This document shows, piece by piece, positions 45,856 through 55,067 of a stretch of 64,000 nucleotides of DNA. The notes beneath the pieces are model-generated. The model worked only from the letters and a program-made list of their open reading frames with translations. It was not told where the DNA came from and ran no database searches. The position numbers and the translations under genes are program-made. The DNA is from Cognaticolwellia mytili. Its GTDB lineage: Bacteria; Pseudomonadota; Gammaproteobacteria; Enterobacterales; Alteromonadaceae. The first letter of the stretch is position 1, and each line of letters opens with the position of its first letter. The stretch is taken from contig NZ_NBOF01000003.1 of assembly GCF_002104475.1 (NCBI RefSeq), positions 248,001-312,000 on the forward strand. Direction: 5' to 3'.

Positions 45856-47142
45856 GTGAAATTTTATAATTTAAAAGAAAATGATGAACAAGTAAGTTTT
45901 GCTGGTGCAGTAAAGCAGGGGCTAGGCCGCAATCAAGGGTTGTTTTTCCCTGAGCATATTCCAAGTTTTGAAAATATTGAAGAGTTGCTAGCACTACCAC
46001 TGGTTGAGCGCAGCGTTAAAGTACTTTACCCATTTGTTAGTGATGACCTTTCACAACAACAACTGACTGAAATTGTAACGGATGCTTTTAATTTTCCTGC
46101 ACAAATACAGCCAATTAGTGAAAAAAGAGCCATTCTAGAATTGTTTCATGGCCCGACATTAGCCTTTAAAGATTTTGGTGCCCGCTTTATGGCAAAGTGT
46201 TTACAGGCATTTAGCCAAGGGAAAAAAATTACCATTTTAACGGCAACCTCTGGTGATACTGGTGCCGCTGTTGCTCATGCTTTTCATGATATAGACAATA
46301 TCGATGTTGTTATTTTATATCCCAAAGGCAAAATTAGCTTGTTACAAGAAAAAATGTTCACCACGCTTGGTGGCAATATCAAAACCGTTGCCATTGAAGG
46401 CACTTTTGATGATTGCCAGGCACTGGTTAAACAGTCGTTTGATGACCAAGAGCTAAAAGAAACTATCGGTTTAAATTCAGCAAACTCAATTAATATTAGC
46501 CGTTTACTAGCGCAAATTTGTTACTACTTTGAAGCGGTTGCTCAGCTGTATCGTCAAAAAGGAGCTGATGCGCTTGATGAGTTAGTATTTTCAATTCCAA
46601 GCGGCAATTTTGGTAATTTAACGGCAGGACTTTTTGCTAAAGCATTAGGTTTGCCAATTAAACGCTTTATTGCCGCTACCAATGCCAACGATACTGTACC
46701 GCGTTATTTGCAAACGGGTGAGTGGTCTCCAAATGATACTGTTGCCACAATTTCAAATGCCATGGACGTAAGTAATCCTAACAATTGGCCTCGTGTTGAA
46801 CATATGCTTAAAGCAGGCATTGTAGAAGCTGATTGTGTTAGCTCAGTATCGATTGATGAAGAGCAAACACAAATGACTATGATTCAATTGGCAAAGTTAG
46901 GTTATATCAGTGAGCCTCATGCGGCTGTGGCCTATCGAGCGTTACAATATAACGCCCTTGATTCAGAGTTTGGCGTATTTTTAGGTACTGCCCATCCGGC
47001 TAAGTTTAAAGAAATTGTTGAAAGTACCTTAGGTCAGCCGATAGGCTTACCGAAAGAGCTTGCAGATTGTGCCAGTGAAACTATTCTGTCAACAACCGCA
47101 TCAACTGAATTTGCAGAGTTAAGAACATATTTACTCAGTTAG
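45856..47142 (+). CDS. thrC: Threonine synthase ThrC
   Basis: 428 residues from a GTG at 45856 (AGGAA upstream). A PLP enzyme that converts O-phosphohomoserine to threonine. The PLP Lys lies in FHGPTLAFKDFGARFM, and the phosphate-binding segments TATSGDTGAAVAHAF and IPSGNFGNLTAGLFAK are intact. Length matches E. coli ThrC (428). It is the last gene of the operon and is followed by a terminator. Confidence 0.97.
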   Translation: MKFYNLKENDEQVSFAGAVKQGLGRNQGLFFPEHIPSFENIEELLALPLVERSVKVLYPFVSDDLSQQQLTEIVTDAFNFPAQIQPISEKRAILELFHGPTLAFKDFGARFMAKCLQAFSQGKKITILTATSGDTGAAVAHAFHDIDNIDVVILYPKGKISLLQEKMFTTLGGNIKTVAIEGTFDDCQALVKQSFDDQELKETIGLNSANSINISRLLAQICYYFEAVAQLYRQKGADALDELVFSIPSGNFGNLTAGLFAKALGLPIKRFIAATNANDTVPRYLQTGEWSPNDTVATISNAMDVSNPNNWPRVEHMLKAGIVEADCVSSVSIDEEQTQMTMIQLAKLGYISEPHAAVAYRALQYNALDSEFGVFLGTAHPAKFKEIVESTLGQPIGLPKELADCASETILSTTASTEFAELRTYLLS

Positions 47143-47174
47143 CTATTTAGTTTGAGTAATCGATATAAATATAG

Positions 47175-47197
47175 AAAGGCAGTTTTACTGCCTTTTT
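47175..47197 (+). terminator. Terminator after the thr operon
   Basis: AAAGGCAG and CTGCCTTT pair around TTTTA, followed by T residues, 32 bp after the thrC stop. Confidence 0.85.
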
Positions 47198-47205
47198 ATG
47201 TTCAG

Positions 47206-47408
47206 GATGAACGGTATAACGCGGGTGCGCGGCCGTTCCAAGGCATCCTTGCCTTCACGGCATTAATACATCCATGTATGTCGATGGCAAAACATGATGA
47301 TGTTCAGGCCTTTCTCAGACATCTTGTCATTCAAGGCATTAGTACATCTCGGTAATTGCTCCATGTATTCCCCCTCATAACTTACATCCATATAAGTACA
47401 TGCACGTC
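47206..47408. repeat. 203-bp tandem repeat, copy 1
   Basis: The unit starts gatgaacggtataac and ends agtacatgcacgtc. Copy 2 begins at 47409 with over 90 percent identity by eye. The unit is full of nested short palindromes (for example TACATCCATGTA and GGCATCCTTGCC) and is relatively GC-rich compared with its surroundings. No coding pattern is shared by the copies, so it is probably a non-coding repeat. Confidence 0.85.
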
Positions 47409-47876
47409 GATGAACGGTATAACGTGGTTGCGTGGCCGTTCCAAGGCATCCTTGCCTTCACGGCATTAATACATCCATGTATGTCGATGGCAAAGCATGG
47501 TGATGTTCAGGCCTTTCTCAGACATCTTGTCATTCAAGGTATTAGTACATCTCGGTAATTGCTCCATGCATTCCCCTAATAACTTACATCCATATACCCA
47601 AGCCACTTGGAGATGCAGGATTCAGCAAGCCGAGAAAGGGTTAGCACCAAGGCATTGATTGAAGAGAATAGTTATTCTATTGTCGAAATCAATAACGCCG
47701 GGGATGACCCTTTACCGCCTTGCCCTGTGGGAGCTAAGCTAGAAAGCCAGTTCAGCGTTGCGGTACTTGGTAAGGGAGTAACCATTACCTGCGTGCTGTG
47801 CCTTGCTCTGATTTCCTAGCTTAACTCTGAAACAGCATCTTCGAGTGGCTTGGGTATATAAGTACATGCACATCGA
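47409..47876. repeat. 203-bp tandem repeat, copy 2, split by a MITE
   Basis: The copy runs 47409-47594, is interrupted by the element at 47595-47856, and resumes with agtacatgcacatc to about 47875. Removing the element and one TA restores the copy 1 sequence across the junction. A third unit starts (gatgaacggtata, 47876-47888) and breaks off before ung. Confidence 0.85.
47595..47856. mobile_element. 262-bp MITE with terminal inverted repeats and TA target duplication
   Basis: The ends TACCCAAGCCACTTGGAGATGC and its partner (inverted) match at about 20 of 22 positions. TA is duplicated on both sides (47593-47594 and 47857-47858), as for Tc1/IS630-type elements. Comparison with the intact repeat copy 1 gives the exact insertion point. 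A 70-codon frame inside (47607-47819) has no transposase motif, so mobility would need an enzyme in trans. Related ends occur at 21472 and 50474. Confidence 0.8.
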
Positions 47877-47944
47877 TGAACGGTATATAATGGCTGGTAA
47901 AGAATAATCTTCCAATATCTGTTCGCGACTCAAAGAGTAATGAA

Positions 47945-48637
47945 ATGACAAAGTTAAAACCACAGTGGCAAGAAATTGTATCCCAAGAGCAGCAACAAGC
48001 TTATTTCCAAAAGCTTTCTGAAAATGTTGCTCAACAAAGAGCAGACGGCGAGATGATCTTCCCCGTAGAAAGTGACGTTTTTAGCGCTTTTTCTACAGTA
48101 GATTTGGCGGATGTTAAAGTGGTAATACTCGGGCAAGACCCTTATCACGGTGTTGGCGCTAATGGTGAGTCACAAGCTCATGGTTTGGCATTTTCAGTGC
48201 GAAAAGGAATTAAAGTACCACCATCGTTAGTAAATATTTATAAAGAACTCACACAAGATATTGCCGAATTTACCACGCCAAAACATGGCCATTTAGTCGA
48301 TTGGGCAAAGCAAGGCGTGTTATTGCTGAATACGGTTTTAACGGTGAAACAAGGGCAAGCACATTCTCATGCCAAACTGGGTTGGGAAACTTTTACTGAT
48401 AATATTATTGCACAGCTCAATGAGCATAATGCTGGCTGTGTATTTATGTTGTGGGGCAGCCATGCTCAAAAGAAAGGTAAAAATATCAATCAGCAAAAAC
48501 ACTTGGTTTTAAATGGTCCACATCCTTCACCACTATCTGCTTATCGAGGCTTCTTTGGTTGCCAGCACTTTTCTAAGGCAAACCATTGGCTTAGTAAACA
48601 AAAAAAGTCTCCAATTGATTGGCGAGTTAGCGATTAA
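47945..48637 (+). CDS. ung: Uracil-DNA glycosylase
   Basis: 230 residues, the usual size. Removes uracil from DNA at the start of base excision repair. The water-activating motif GQDPYHG (D65) is at 63-69, and the [13 protein letters not shown] loop near the C-terminus inserts into the minor groove. The gene lies just after the repeat cluster, so its promoter may lie within or be altered by those repeats. Confidence 0.98.
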   Translation: MTKLKPQWQEIVSQEQQQAYFQKLSENVAQQRADGEMIFPVESDVFSAFSTVDLADVKVVILGQDPYHGVGANGESQAHGLAFSVRKGIKVPPSLVNIYKELTQDIAEFTTPKHGHLVDWAKQGVLLLNTVLTVKQGQAHSHAKLGWETFTDNIIAQLNEHNAGCVFMLWGSHAQKKGKNINQQKHLVLNGPHPSPLSAYRGFFGCQHFSKANHWLSKQKKSPIDWRVSD

Positions 48638-48840
48638 ATAGTTGTCTATTTAGAAGAATATTCCCTTATTGATATATTCAGCAAATTAATTTTCACTTTA
48701 GCAATGAAATAATTTCTATTTGAGATGTTTATTTTTATAAATCACTCTGTGTGAGTTTTATATTGCTTATTAAGTTGTTTTTGTGGTTTTTAATTACTAT
48801 AAATTTCTCAAATGCTAGTATGTTTTTATTACAGAGCTAA

Positions 48841-50388
48841 GTGAGTGCATATAGTATGTCTTTGGAAAACTATTTTTTACCGTTTCGAAAAAACGTTGTT
48901 GGACAAAATTTAACACATAAAATAAATGGTAAAACATTAGATATTATTTATGCCGACTGGACTGCGAGCGGGCGCTTGTATCAACCGATTGAAGATTACC
49001 TTACCAATGAATTAGGTCCTTATGTTGCGAATACACATACTGAAACCAATTTAACCGGTAGTGCTATGACTAACGCTTATCATGACGCGCAGTATATTAT
49101 TAAACGCCATGTTAACGCTTGTGAAAATGATGTTTTGATCACTGCTGGTGCAGGTATGACGGCGGTGGTAAATAAATTTCAACGTATCTTAGGTTTGCGT
49201 ATTCCTGAGCGTATGCAAGAGCAAGTAACATTTGCTGAAAGTGATCGCCCAGTGGTATTTATTACTCATATGGAACATCATTCAAACCAAACCTCGTGGT
49301 ATGAATGCGATGTAACACTAGAGATTGTTGAGCCTGATAGCAACGGCTTACCGTCATTAGAACATCTAGAGTTACTGTTAGAAAAATACCAAGACCGTAA
49401 AGTTAAAATAGGCTCATTCTCTGCTTGTTCAAATGTGACCGGTATTAAAACCCCATACTATCAGTTAGCTGAAATAATGCATAAGCATGGTGGCTTGTGT
49501 TTTGTCGACTTTGCGGCATCTGCACCTTATGTTGATATTGATATGCACCCTAGCGATCCGAAGCAAGCATTAGATGCTATTTACTTTTCTCCGCATAAAT
49601 TTCTTGGTGGTCCGGGAAGTTCAGGTGTACTGGTTTTTAATAAAGTGCTCTATAAAAATAAGGTACCAGATCATCCTGGTGGCGGCACAGTGACATGGAC
49701 AAACCCTTGGGGGAAACATAGCTTTTTTAATAATATTGAGATGCGTGAAGATGGCGGCACCCCTGGCTTCTTACAAACCATTAAAACTGCATTAGCGATA
49801 AAGTTAAAAGATGCTATGGGTGTTGAAAATATTCACCAGCGTGAAACTGAAATTACCCATTATGTTATGGATACCTTGGCTAAAAACGAGCAAGTTGTCA
49901 TGTTAGAGCCAAATATCCGAGATCGATTAGCTATAGTGTCGTTTTATGTTCGAGGTGCTCACCATAATTTAATTGTGCGCCTACTTAACGATAAGTTTGG
50001 CGTGCAAACCCGCGGCGGTTGTTCTTGTGCTGGCACTTATGGGCATATTTTATTAAATGTTGATCAGGACACTTCGTCAAAAATAACTGAACAAATTGAT
50101 TCGGGCGATTTTGCTGAAAAACCAGGTTGGATCAGAGCCTCATTTCACCCAACCACATCAGATAAAGAAGTGGCTTTTGTGGTGAATGCGATTAACCAAG
50201 TCACGGAAAATTTAGCGGCTTGGAGTAAAGAATATCGATTTAATCCAGCTTCTGGTGATTACGAGCATTGTAATATCGACGTCGAATTTCCAAGTTTAAC
50301 TGGCTTTAATCCTTTACCTGATGGTGCAAAAACTGCCACTGTGAAACCAGCAGAAAGTTCGTCAATGTTGCGCAAAATTTTTGGTTAG
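48841..50388 (+). CDS. Aminotransferase class V (cysteine desulfurase-like) PLP enzyme
   Basis: 515 residues from a GTG at 48841; the ATG at 48856 (MSLENYFLPF) is an equally possible start. The PLP Lys is in YFSPHKFLGGPGSSG, the cofactor-binding THMEHHSNQTSW and the TGIKTP segment are present, and a Cys-containing loop RGGCSCAGTYGH near the C-terminus is like that of SufS-type desulfurases. The protein is about 100 residues longer than SufS or IscS and stands alone, without SufE or IscU. Cysteine desulfurase or related activity is inferred; the substrate is open. Confidence 0.85.
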   Translation: MSAYSMSLENYFLPFRKNVVGQNLTHKINGKTLDIIYADWTASGRLYQPIEDYLTNELGPYVANTHTETNLTGSAMTNAYHDAQYIIKRHVNACENDVLITAGAGMTAVVNKFQRILGLRIPERMQEQVTFAESDRPVVFITHMEHHSNQTSWYECDVTLEIVEPDSNGLPSLEHLELLLEKYQDRKVKIGSFSACSNVTGIKTPYYQLAEIMHKHGGLCFVDFAASAPYVDIDMHPSDPKQALDAIYFSPHKFLGGPGSSGVLVFNKVLYKNKVPDHPGGGTVTWTNPWGKHSFFNNIEMREDGGTPGFLQTIKTALAIKLKDAMGVENIHQRETEITHYVMDTLAKNEQVVMLEPNIRDRLAIVSFYVRGAHHNLIVRLLNDKFGVQTRGGCSCAGTYGHILLNVDQDTSSKITEQIDSGDFAEKPGWIRASFHPTTSDKEVAFVVNAINQVTENLAAWSKEYRFNPASGDYEHCNIDVEFPSLTGFNPLPDGAKTATVKPAESSSMLRKIFG

Positions 50389-50417
50389 ATGGGCAGTGTA
50401 GATTAGCCAGCGTTTAC

Positions 50418-50457
50418 AAACTTATCGGCTATCAGAGCCGCCATAGTCGATAAGTTT
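50418..50457. repeat. Long hairpin (15-bp stem)
   Basis: AAACTTATCGGCTAT pairs with ATAGTCGATAAGTTT (one G-T) around a 10-base loop, 30 bp after the class V aminotransferase stop. There is no T-run in either direction, so it is not a standard terminator; it may stabilise the mRNA end. Confidence 0.6.
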
Positions 50458-50473
50458 ATGCTATTGCCCTGTG

Positions 50474-50525
50474 TATACCCTTTCTCGACTTACTGAATCC
50501 TGCATCTTCAGATGGTTTGGGTATA
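50474..50525 (-). repeat. 52-bp short relative of the MITE
   Basis: Bounded by TATACCC and GGGTATA. On the minus strand its interior reads ...GAAGATGCAGGATTCAG...CGAGAAAGGG, matching the left end of the 262-bp MITE for about 45 bases with few changes. It looks like a deletion derivative carrying one MITE end and its inverted terminus. Confidence 0.65.
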
Positions 50526-50585
50526 TCTTACAGTTATATTTTATTACTGCTTACTTTGATTGAAATGTGCTTGAATAAATATAGT

Positions 50586-51152
50586 TTAATCAAAAACAAC
50601 CATCATTTCTGCCGCTTCACAGTGACAGTCATTATGACAAACCGGACATTCGTATCCTGCTAAGCTAAGTTCTCGCCAGCGGTCTGGATGTTCTTTTATC
50701 AAAATTCCACCACATTTAGTAAAGTATTTTACCGCACTGTTCCCTGGGCTTTGCTTCCATAAATGACTAACACCAGCAGTGGCTCCTTGCAATTTAGCTG
50801 CGGCAATTGAGCGCCTTAATAATTCACCACCGATACCATGCCCACGATAATTTTCATCAACGGTATTGCATTTAAAATAGCAAACTTTCTCAGCCGCAAC
50901 GGGCCACAACTCAGGAGAGCACCACTCGTCAATTTGCCATTGTTCAATGGCGTAAGTGATCCTAAAACCGACTAATTTGTCATCGTGATAAACCACAAAA
51001 CCACTGTTAATGTTATTTTTGAAGCCTTTGTCATACCACGCTTTCATACTGGCTTGATCTAGGTAGCCTTCGCCATGCACTTCTGTTGCTAAGTGTATTA
51101 CTGCGTTGAAGTCTTCAGGTGTTAAAGCTTGATAGTTTAGCGTTATGTTCAT
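50586..51152 (-). CDS. GNAT-family N-acetyltransferase with C-terminal Cys cluster
   Basis: 188 residues from the ATG at 51152; the frame is open further upstream but would overlap the divergent oxidoreductase. The acetyl-CoA site is VDENYRGHGIGGELLRRSIAAAKLQG, with the strand FVVYHDDKLVGFRI before it. The C-terminus has YECPVCHNDCHCEA, four Cys plus His residues in 12 positions, which could bind a metal ion. This tail is not part of the standard GNAT fold. Substrate unknown. Confidence 0.85.
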   Translation of the reverse strand: MNITLNYQALTPEDFNAVIHLATEVHGEGYLDQASMKAWYDKGFKNNINSGFVVYHDDKLVGFRITYAIEQWQIDEWCSPELWPVAAEKVCYFKCNTVDENYRGHGIGGELLRRSIAAAKLQGATAGVSHLWKQSPGNSAVKYFTKCGGILIKEHPDRWRELSLAGYECPVCHNDCHCEAAEMMVVFD

Positions 51153-51274
51153 AGCGTTGATTTTTCCAAGGGCTATTACAGCATTGAATTGTTTTTTCTG
51201 AGATACTTTAGCAGATAAATATATGCTATTAATCAACAAGAGCATAACCTTTTTACCAAATTTTGGAAGTGAAA

Positions 51275-52612
51275 ATGTACGATCCTTTACACGATGTTTC
51301 TCCCGGCTGTGGCCAACCCTATCCTGACAGCTATTGGGCTGATATTTCAGGAACGCCGCCCGGGCACGATGGTGCAGTATCACAAGATATTGATGTCGAT
51401 GTTGCTATTATTGGTGCTGGTTATACAGGTTTATCGTGTGCACTACATTTAGCTAGAAATCACGGTATAAAAGCGCATGTTATTGAAGCTAACCAAACTG
51501 CATGGGGCTGTAGCGGCAGAAATGCTGGCTTCATTTTAAAATCTTCCGGTCGCAAGTCTTACAGCCAAATGGCCAAGCAGTGGGGCGAGGAAGTGATGCG
51601 AGGCATTTATGATGAAATGGCTGCGGGCGTAGAAACTGTAAATGGTCTAATTAGTGAGGGTATCGATTGCGACCAACAAAGTGCGGGTTATATAAAAGTT
51701 GCGCATAAAGCTAATAAATTGAAAGAACTGGTTGAGCTGGCAAAATTACAGCAGAACATGTTTGGTTATGATGTTGAAATATTATCGCAAAATGATCTTC
51801 GTCAACAGTATATGGATGATCGCAATGCTTATGGCGCTATTCGTTATCAAGATGGCTTTGGTTTAAATCCGCTTAAGTTAGCTTGGGGCTACCAAAAACT
51901 GGCTCGTGCAGCTGGCGCTAAAGTTCATTGTGCTTCGCCTGTTAGTCATTGGAAAACTTCAGGCAATAAACAAGTGCTACAAACACTAAATGGCACGGTA
52001 AGGGCACAGAAAGTGGTTATTGCGACTAACGGTTATACACCAAAAGGCTTTCATGAATTAACCACTAACAGAACTTTACCTGTGCTTTCACAAATTATTG
52101 TTACCGAGCCTTTAAGTGAAGAGCAACTTGCTGCGTGCAACTTTTTAACCTCTAACGTAGTTATGGATACGCGCGCACTAAAATATTACTACCGAAAACT
52201 GCCGGATAATAGAATTCTATTTGGTGGTCGCGGGGCAATTACCGGTAAAAGTGCTGATGATCCTTATTATGCACAGCGCCTTCTTTCAGTATTGAAAACA
52301 AGTTTTCCAGCATTAGCCAATATTAAATACAGCTATGCATGGTCAGGTTGGATTTGTATGGCACTTGATGACCTACCGCATATTTATCAAAACGATGAAC
52401 AATCGGTGTTTTACAGCATGGGTTATTGCGGCAGTGGCGTGTCATTTTCAGTGCAAGCGGGTAAACGTTTAGCTGAGAAGGTGGCTGAGCAACAAGTGCC
52501 TAATTTACCTCTTTACAATAAAGCGTTACCAAAATTTCCTTTTGCACCATTACGAAGAGTAGGGCAATGGGGCTACTTTCATTACGGTAAAGTTAAAGAT
52601 TCGTGGTTTTAA
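51275..52612 (+). CDS. FAD-dependent oxidoreductase (DAO/PuuB-like)
   Basis: 445 residues from the ATG at 51275 (GGAAGTGAAA upstream). The dinucleotide fold DVAIIGAGYTGLSCALHLAR and the GCSGRNAGF segment place it in the D-amino-acid-oxidase superfamily, closest in pattern to gamma-glutamylputrescine oxidase or DadA-like enzymes. The C-terminal GYCGSGVSFSVQAGKRLAE is the second FAD segment. Diverges from the GNAT gene across 122 bp. Substrate (an amine or amino acid) is inferred from the family only. Confidence 0.85.
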   Translation: MYDPLHDVSPGCGQPYPDSYWADISGTPPGHDGAVSQDIDVDVAIIGAGYTGLSCALHLARNHGIKAHVIEANQTAWGCSGRNAGFILKSSGRKSYSQMAKQWGEEVMRGIYDEMAAGVETVNGLISEGIDCDQQSAGYIKVAHKANKLKELVELAKLQQNMFGYDVEILSQNDLRQQYMDDRNAYGAIRYQDGFGLNPLKLAWGYQKLARAAGAKVHCASPVSHWKTSGNKQVLQTLNGTVRAQKVVIATNGYTPKGFHELTTNRTLPVLSQIIVTEPLSEEQLAACNFLTSNVVMDTRALKYYYRKLPDNRILFGGRGAITGKSADDPYYAQRLLSVLKTSFPALANIKYSYAWSGWICMALDDLPHIYQNDEQSVFYSMGYCGSGVSFSVQAGKRLAEKVAEQQVPNLPLYNKALPKFPFAPLRRVGQWGYFHYGKVKDSWF

Positions 52613-52644
52613 TGCCATTAAAGTTATCAGCTTAACATAAGCCA

Positions 52645-53607
52645 CTAATCAACTCTATTGACACGCTCGCCTTGTTTAAATGCTGTGATATTATCAGCAA
52701 CTAAATTTAACAAGGCTTGCTGTGCTTGCAAGCTTGCCCATGCTATATGGGCGGTAATTTTTAATTTTGATGATTGTGCGGCCAAAAGAATGTGATCTTT
52801 TGATGGCGGCTCTTGCTCTAATACATCTAAAATAACGCAACCTAATTGCTTGTTATTGAGTGCATTGAGTAAGTCATGATTGTTAATTAGCGCGCCTCTT
52901 GCGGTGTTTATCAATACCGCACTTGCTTTCATATGGCTCAATATATCAGCATTAAACAAACCTTCTGTTTCATTGGTTTGTGGGCAATGTAAACTGATGA
53001 TATCGGCTTGCTCAATGGCTTGTAAGAATGGAACTCTATCGGGGCGTATCTGCGTTGTATTTGGCCTTTCAGCGATTAACACCTGCATATCAAAGGCATT
53101 TGCAATTTCAGCAACCTTTTGACCAAGCGCGCCATAGCCGATAATGGCAATAGCTTTTCCTGCTAATTCCATACTGCCATTACCGTGGTGGCAAAAGGTT
53201 GCACTTTCCTGCCATAAACCTTGTTTACTATTGCTATTGTGATGTTCAATTTGACTGTAATAAGTCAATAGTTGCGCAAAAACATATTGAGCAACTGAGT
53301 TCTTTGCATAACCACTGACATTAGTTACGGCTATGTTGAGCTCTCGTGCGGCTTCAATATCAACATTGTTGATGCCTGTAGCGGTAATACAAATTAATTT
53401 TAAATTAGGCAGTAAAGCTAATGTTTCGCGTTTAAATACGACCTTATTGGTTAAAATTATTTCTGCATTGAGGCAACGTGCAATAATTTGTTCAGGTGCT
53501 GTAGTTGCATATAGGGTCAGTTCATCAACGGCTTGATGAAGTGCTGAAAAATCAATATCAGTGCTGAATGTTTGATAATCTAAAAATACACTTTGCATGG
53601 CAGGCAC
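52645..53607 (-). CDS. D-2-hydroxyacid dehydrogenase (glycerate/hydroxypyruvate type)
   Basis: 320 residues from a GTG at 53607; an ATG three codons later is also possible. NAD-binding motif IAIIGYGALGQKVAEIA, the substrate-side NTARGALINNHDLLNAL and the catalytic His in ITAHIAWAS are present; HIAWAS is typical of glycerate dehydrogenase/hydroxypyruvate reductase. Reduces a 2-oxoacid with NADH. Convergent with the oxidoreductase gene. Confidence 0.88.
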   Translation of the reverse strand: MPAMQSVFLDYQTFSTDIDFSALHQAVDELTLYATTAPEQIIARCLNAEIILTNKVVFKRETLALLPNLKLICITATGINNVDIEAARELNIAVTNVSGYAKNSVAQYVFAQLLTYYSQIEHHNSNSKQGLWQESATFCHHGNGSMELAGKAIAIIGYGALGQKVAEIANAFDMQVLIAERPNTTQIRPDRVPFLQAIEQADIISLHCPQTNETEGLFNADILSHMKASAVLINTARGALINNHDLLNALNNKQLGCVILDVLEQEPPSKDHILLAAQSSKLKITAHIAWASLQAQQALLNLVADNITAFKQGERVNRVD

Positions 53608-53687
53608 TCATCATAAAAATTGCGATAAGCTTATCTTAAACAAGTCTATTGGTCGATTACATCCGAGGTGATTTTGGTAAATAGTAA

Positions 53688-53718
53688 AACGCCTTAATGA
53701 AATGTTCATTAAGGCGTT
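53688..53718 (-). terminator. Terminator after nnrS
   Basis: A perfect 14-base stem (AACGCCTTAATGAA with TTCATTAAGGCGTT) and three-base loop, followed on the minus strand by TTTTA. It lies 29 bp after the nnrS stop. Confidence 0.8.
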
Positions 53719-53747
53719 GGCATGATTAAGTTACTTATGTGGGAATA

Positions 53748-54959
53748 TTAACCTGGACGGCCATCTTCACGTGGTTTTAGTAACATAGGGCCATAAAAGG
53801 CAACGAATAGTCCAAATGCTAGTATCCAAAAGAAACCACTGATATCGACAAACATTAAGGTTTTTTCTGGAAAGCCCCAAGGACCGAAACTACGTACTAA
53901 ACTTGCAACCACCATTGAGGCAAAAGCCAATGACATCAACTTAGGAGGTTGTAACATTCTGCCAGTATGACCTAAAGATACGCGTGAAATCATTGCAAGA
54001 ATAACACCGCCAATACCACCAACCGTTACTAAGTGCCAAACATGGTTATTAGGAATTTCTGGAATTAAATAGCTTAAACCTAATAAGGTTAAACCAAATG
54101 CCATCGCTTTAATTGAAAAATGTAGCGACCACAATAATGGCACACCTAATGTGATCCATGGGCGCCATCTTAACCAGCGAATCGCTTGAAATATTCCTGC
54201 GAATATTAATATTATGCCAATGTAAAAATTGTTCATACCAATCAATGGGTGTAATAATAGCAATAAAGTAACAACGGCAAGTGAACCATTGGTTAATTTA
54301 TCTAGCCAAGGCAATGGTACCGCTTTTGTTGTTTGTGTGCCGTTTGCGGTAAACATAGGTACTACGCGTCCAGCCATCACTGAAATTAGTAAAGTAACTA
54401 ACATGACGCCAGCATAGCCTGCATACTGTAATGTTATTGTTTCAGGGAAGTAAATGCTGGCATGCATTTCAGCATTGGCAACGGTAAAAAGTGTTAATAA
54501 AGGCACAAAGAACAAATTACGATATTGTTTAATGGCTAATATTGGTTTTGCGAGAATAAAGGCAACACAAGGTAAGAAAGCTAGATCTAAAAAGGTACTT
54601 AGCGTAGGCCCAAATAAATTTGGTAATAATAAACTTACTCGACCTAACAACCACAGTAAAAACAATGCCGCTAAAAGTTTACCTTTAATGCCAGGTAATC
54701 CGGTCCAGTTTTGCACGGCGGTTAATAAAAATCCGGCAATAATTGCGCAACCAAAGCCAAAAATCATTTCGTGAATATGCCACCAATACCCACCACCTAA
54801 TGGAATAAAGTTGACCGTACCACGATACATCAATAGCCATAATGCGATAGCGATGACACTAAATAATGCGCCAGCAAGAAAAAATGGGCGAAAACCCAGT
54901 CTAAAAAGTGGTGTTATTTGCTGTTCTTTTTTTAAATCGGTAATTTGCATCATCTGCAC
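53748..54959 (-). CDS. nnrS: NnrS family membrane protein
   Basis: 403 residues with about 11-12 membrane spans. The start LFRLGFRPFFLAGALFSV and the WWHIHEMIFGFGCAIIAGFLLTAVQNWTG segment are family signatures; conserved His residues are thought to bind heme and copper. NnrS helps cells resist nitric oxide stress. Alternative start three codons downstream. An FNR-like site upstream (55012-55025) suggests control by low oxygen or NO. Confidence 0.93.
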   Translation of the reverse strand: MQMMQITDLKKEQQITPLFRLGFRPFFLAGALFSVIAIALWLLMYRGTVNFIPLGGGYWWHIHEMIFGFGCAIIAGFLLTAVQNWTGLPGIKGKLLAALFLLWLLGRVSLLLPNLFGPTLSTFLDLAFLPCVAFILAKPILAIKQYRNLFFVPLLTLFTVANAEMHASIYFPETITLQYAGYAGVMLVTLLISVMAGRVVPMFTANGTQTTKAVPLPWLDKLTNGSLAVVTLLLLLHPLIGMNNFYIGIILIFAGIFQAIRWLRWRPWITLGVPLLWSLHFSIKAMAFGLTLLGLSYLIPEIPNNHVWHLVTVGGIGGVILAMISRVSLGHTGRMLQPPKLMSLAFASMVVASLVRSFGPWGFPEKTLMFVDISGFFWILAFGLFVAFYGPMLLKPREDGRPG

Positions 54960-55011
54960 AACCTTTAATCTTTATGTTGAGTTGATCATAAATGATTTTA
55001 AAGTAATTACT

Positions 55012-55025
55012 TTGGTGTATATCAA
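55012..55025 (-). promoter_or_regulatory. FNR/DNR-like site upstream of nnrS
   Basis: TTGGTGTATATCAA matches TTGATnnnnATCAA at nine of ten fixed positions, centred about 60 bp upstream of nnrS. NnrS genes are often under FNR/DNR-type control. Confidence 0.45.
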
Positions 55026-55067
55026 GTAACGACTCATTGTTTTAATAAATTAATCAAACAAGTAAAA

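Noticed and set aside
47152-47355. A 67-codon frame over the terminator and repeat copy 1
   Set aside because: It overlaps a terminator and is not kept in repeat copy 2.
47607-47819. A 70-codon frame inside the MITE
   Set aside because: No transposase motif and it spans the element only; likely chance.
47206-47888. CRISPR array
   Set aside because: Units are 203 bp, only two full copies, and there are no spacers or cas genes.
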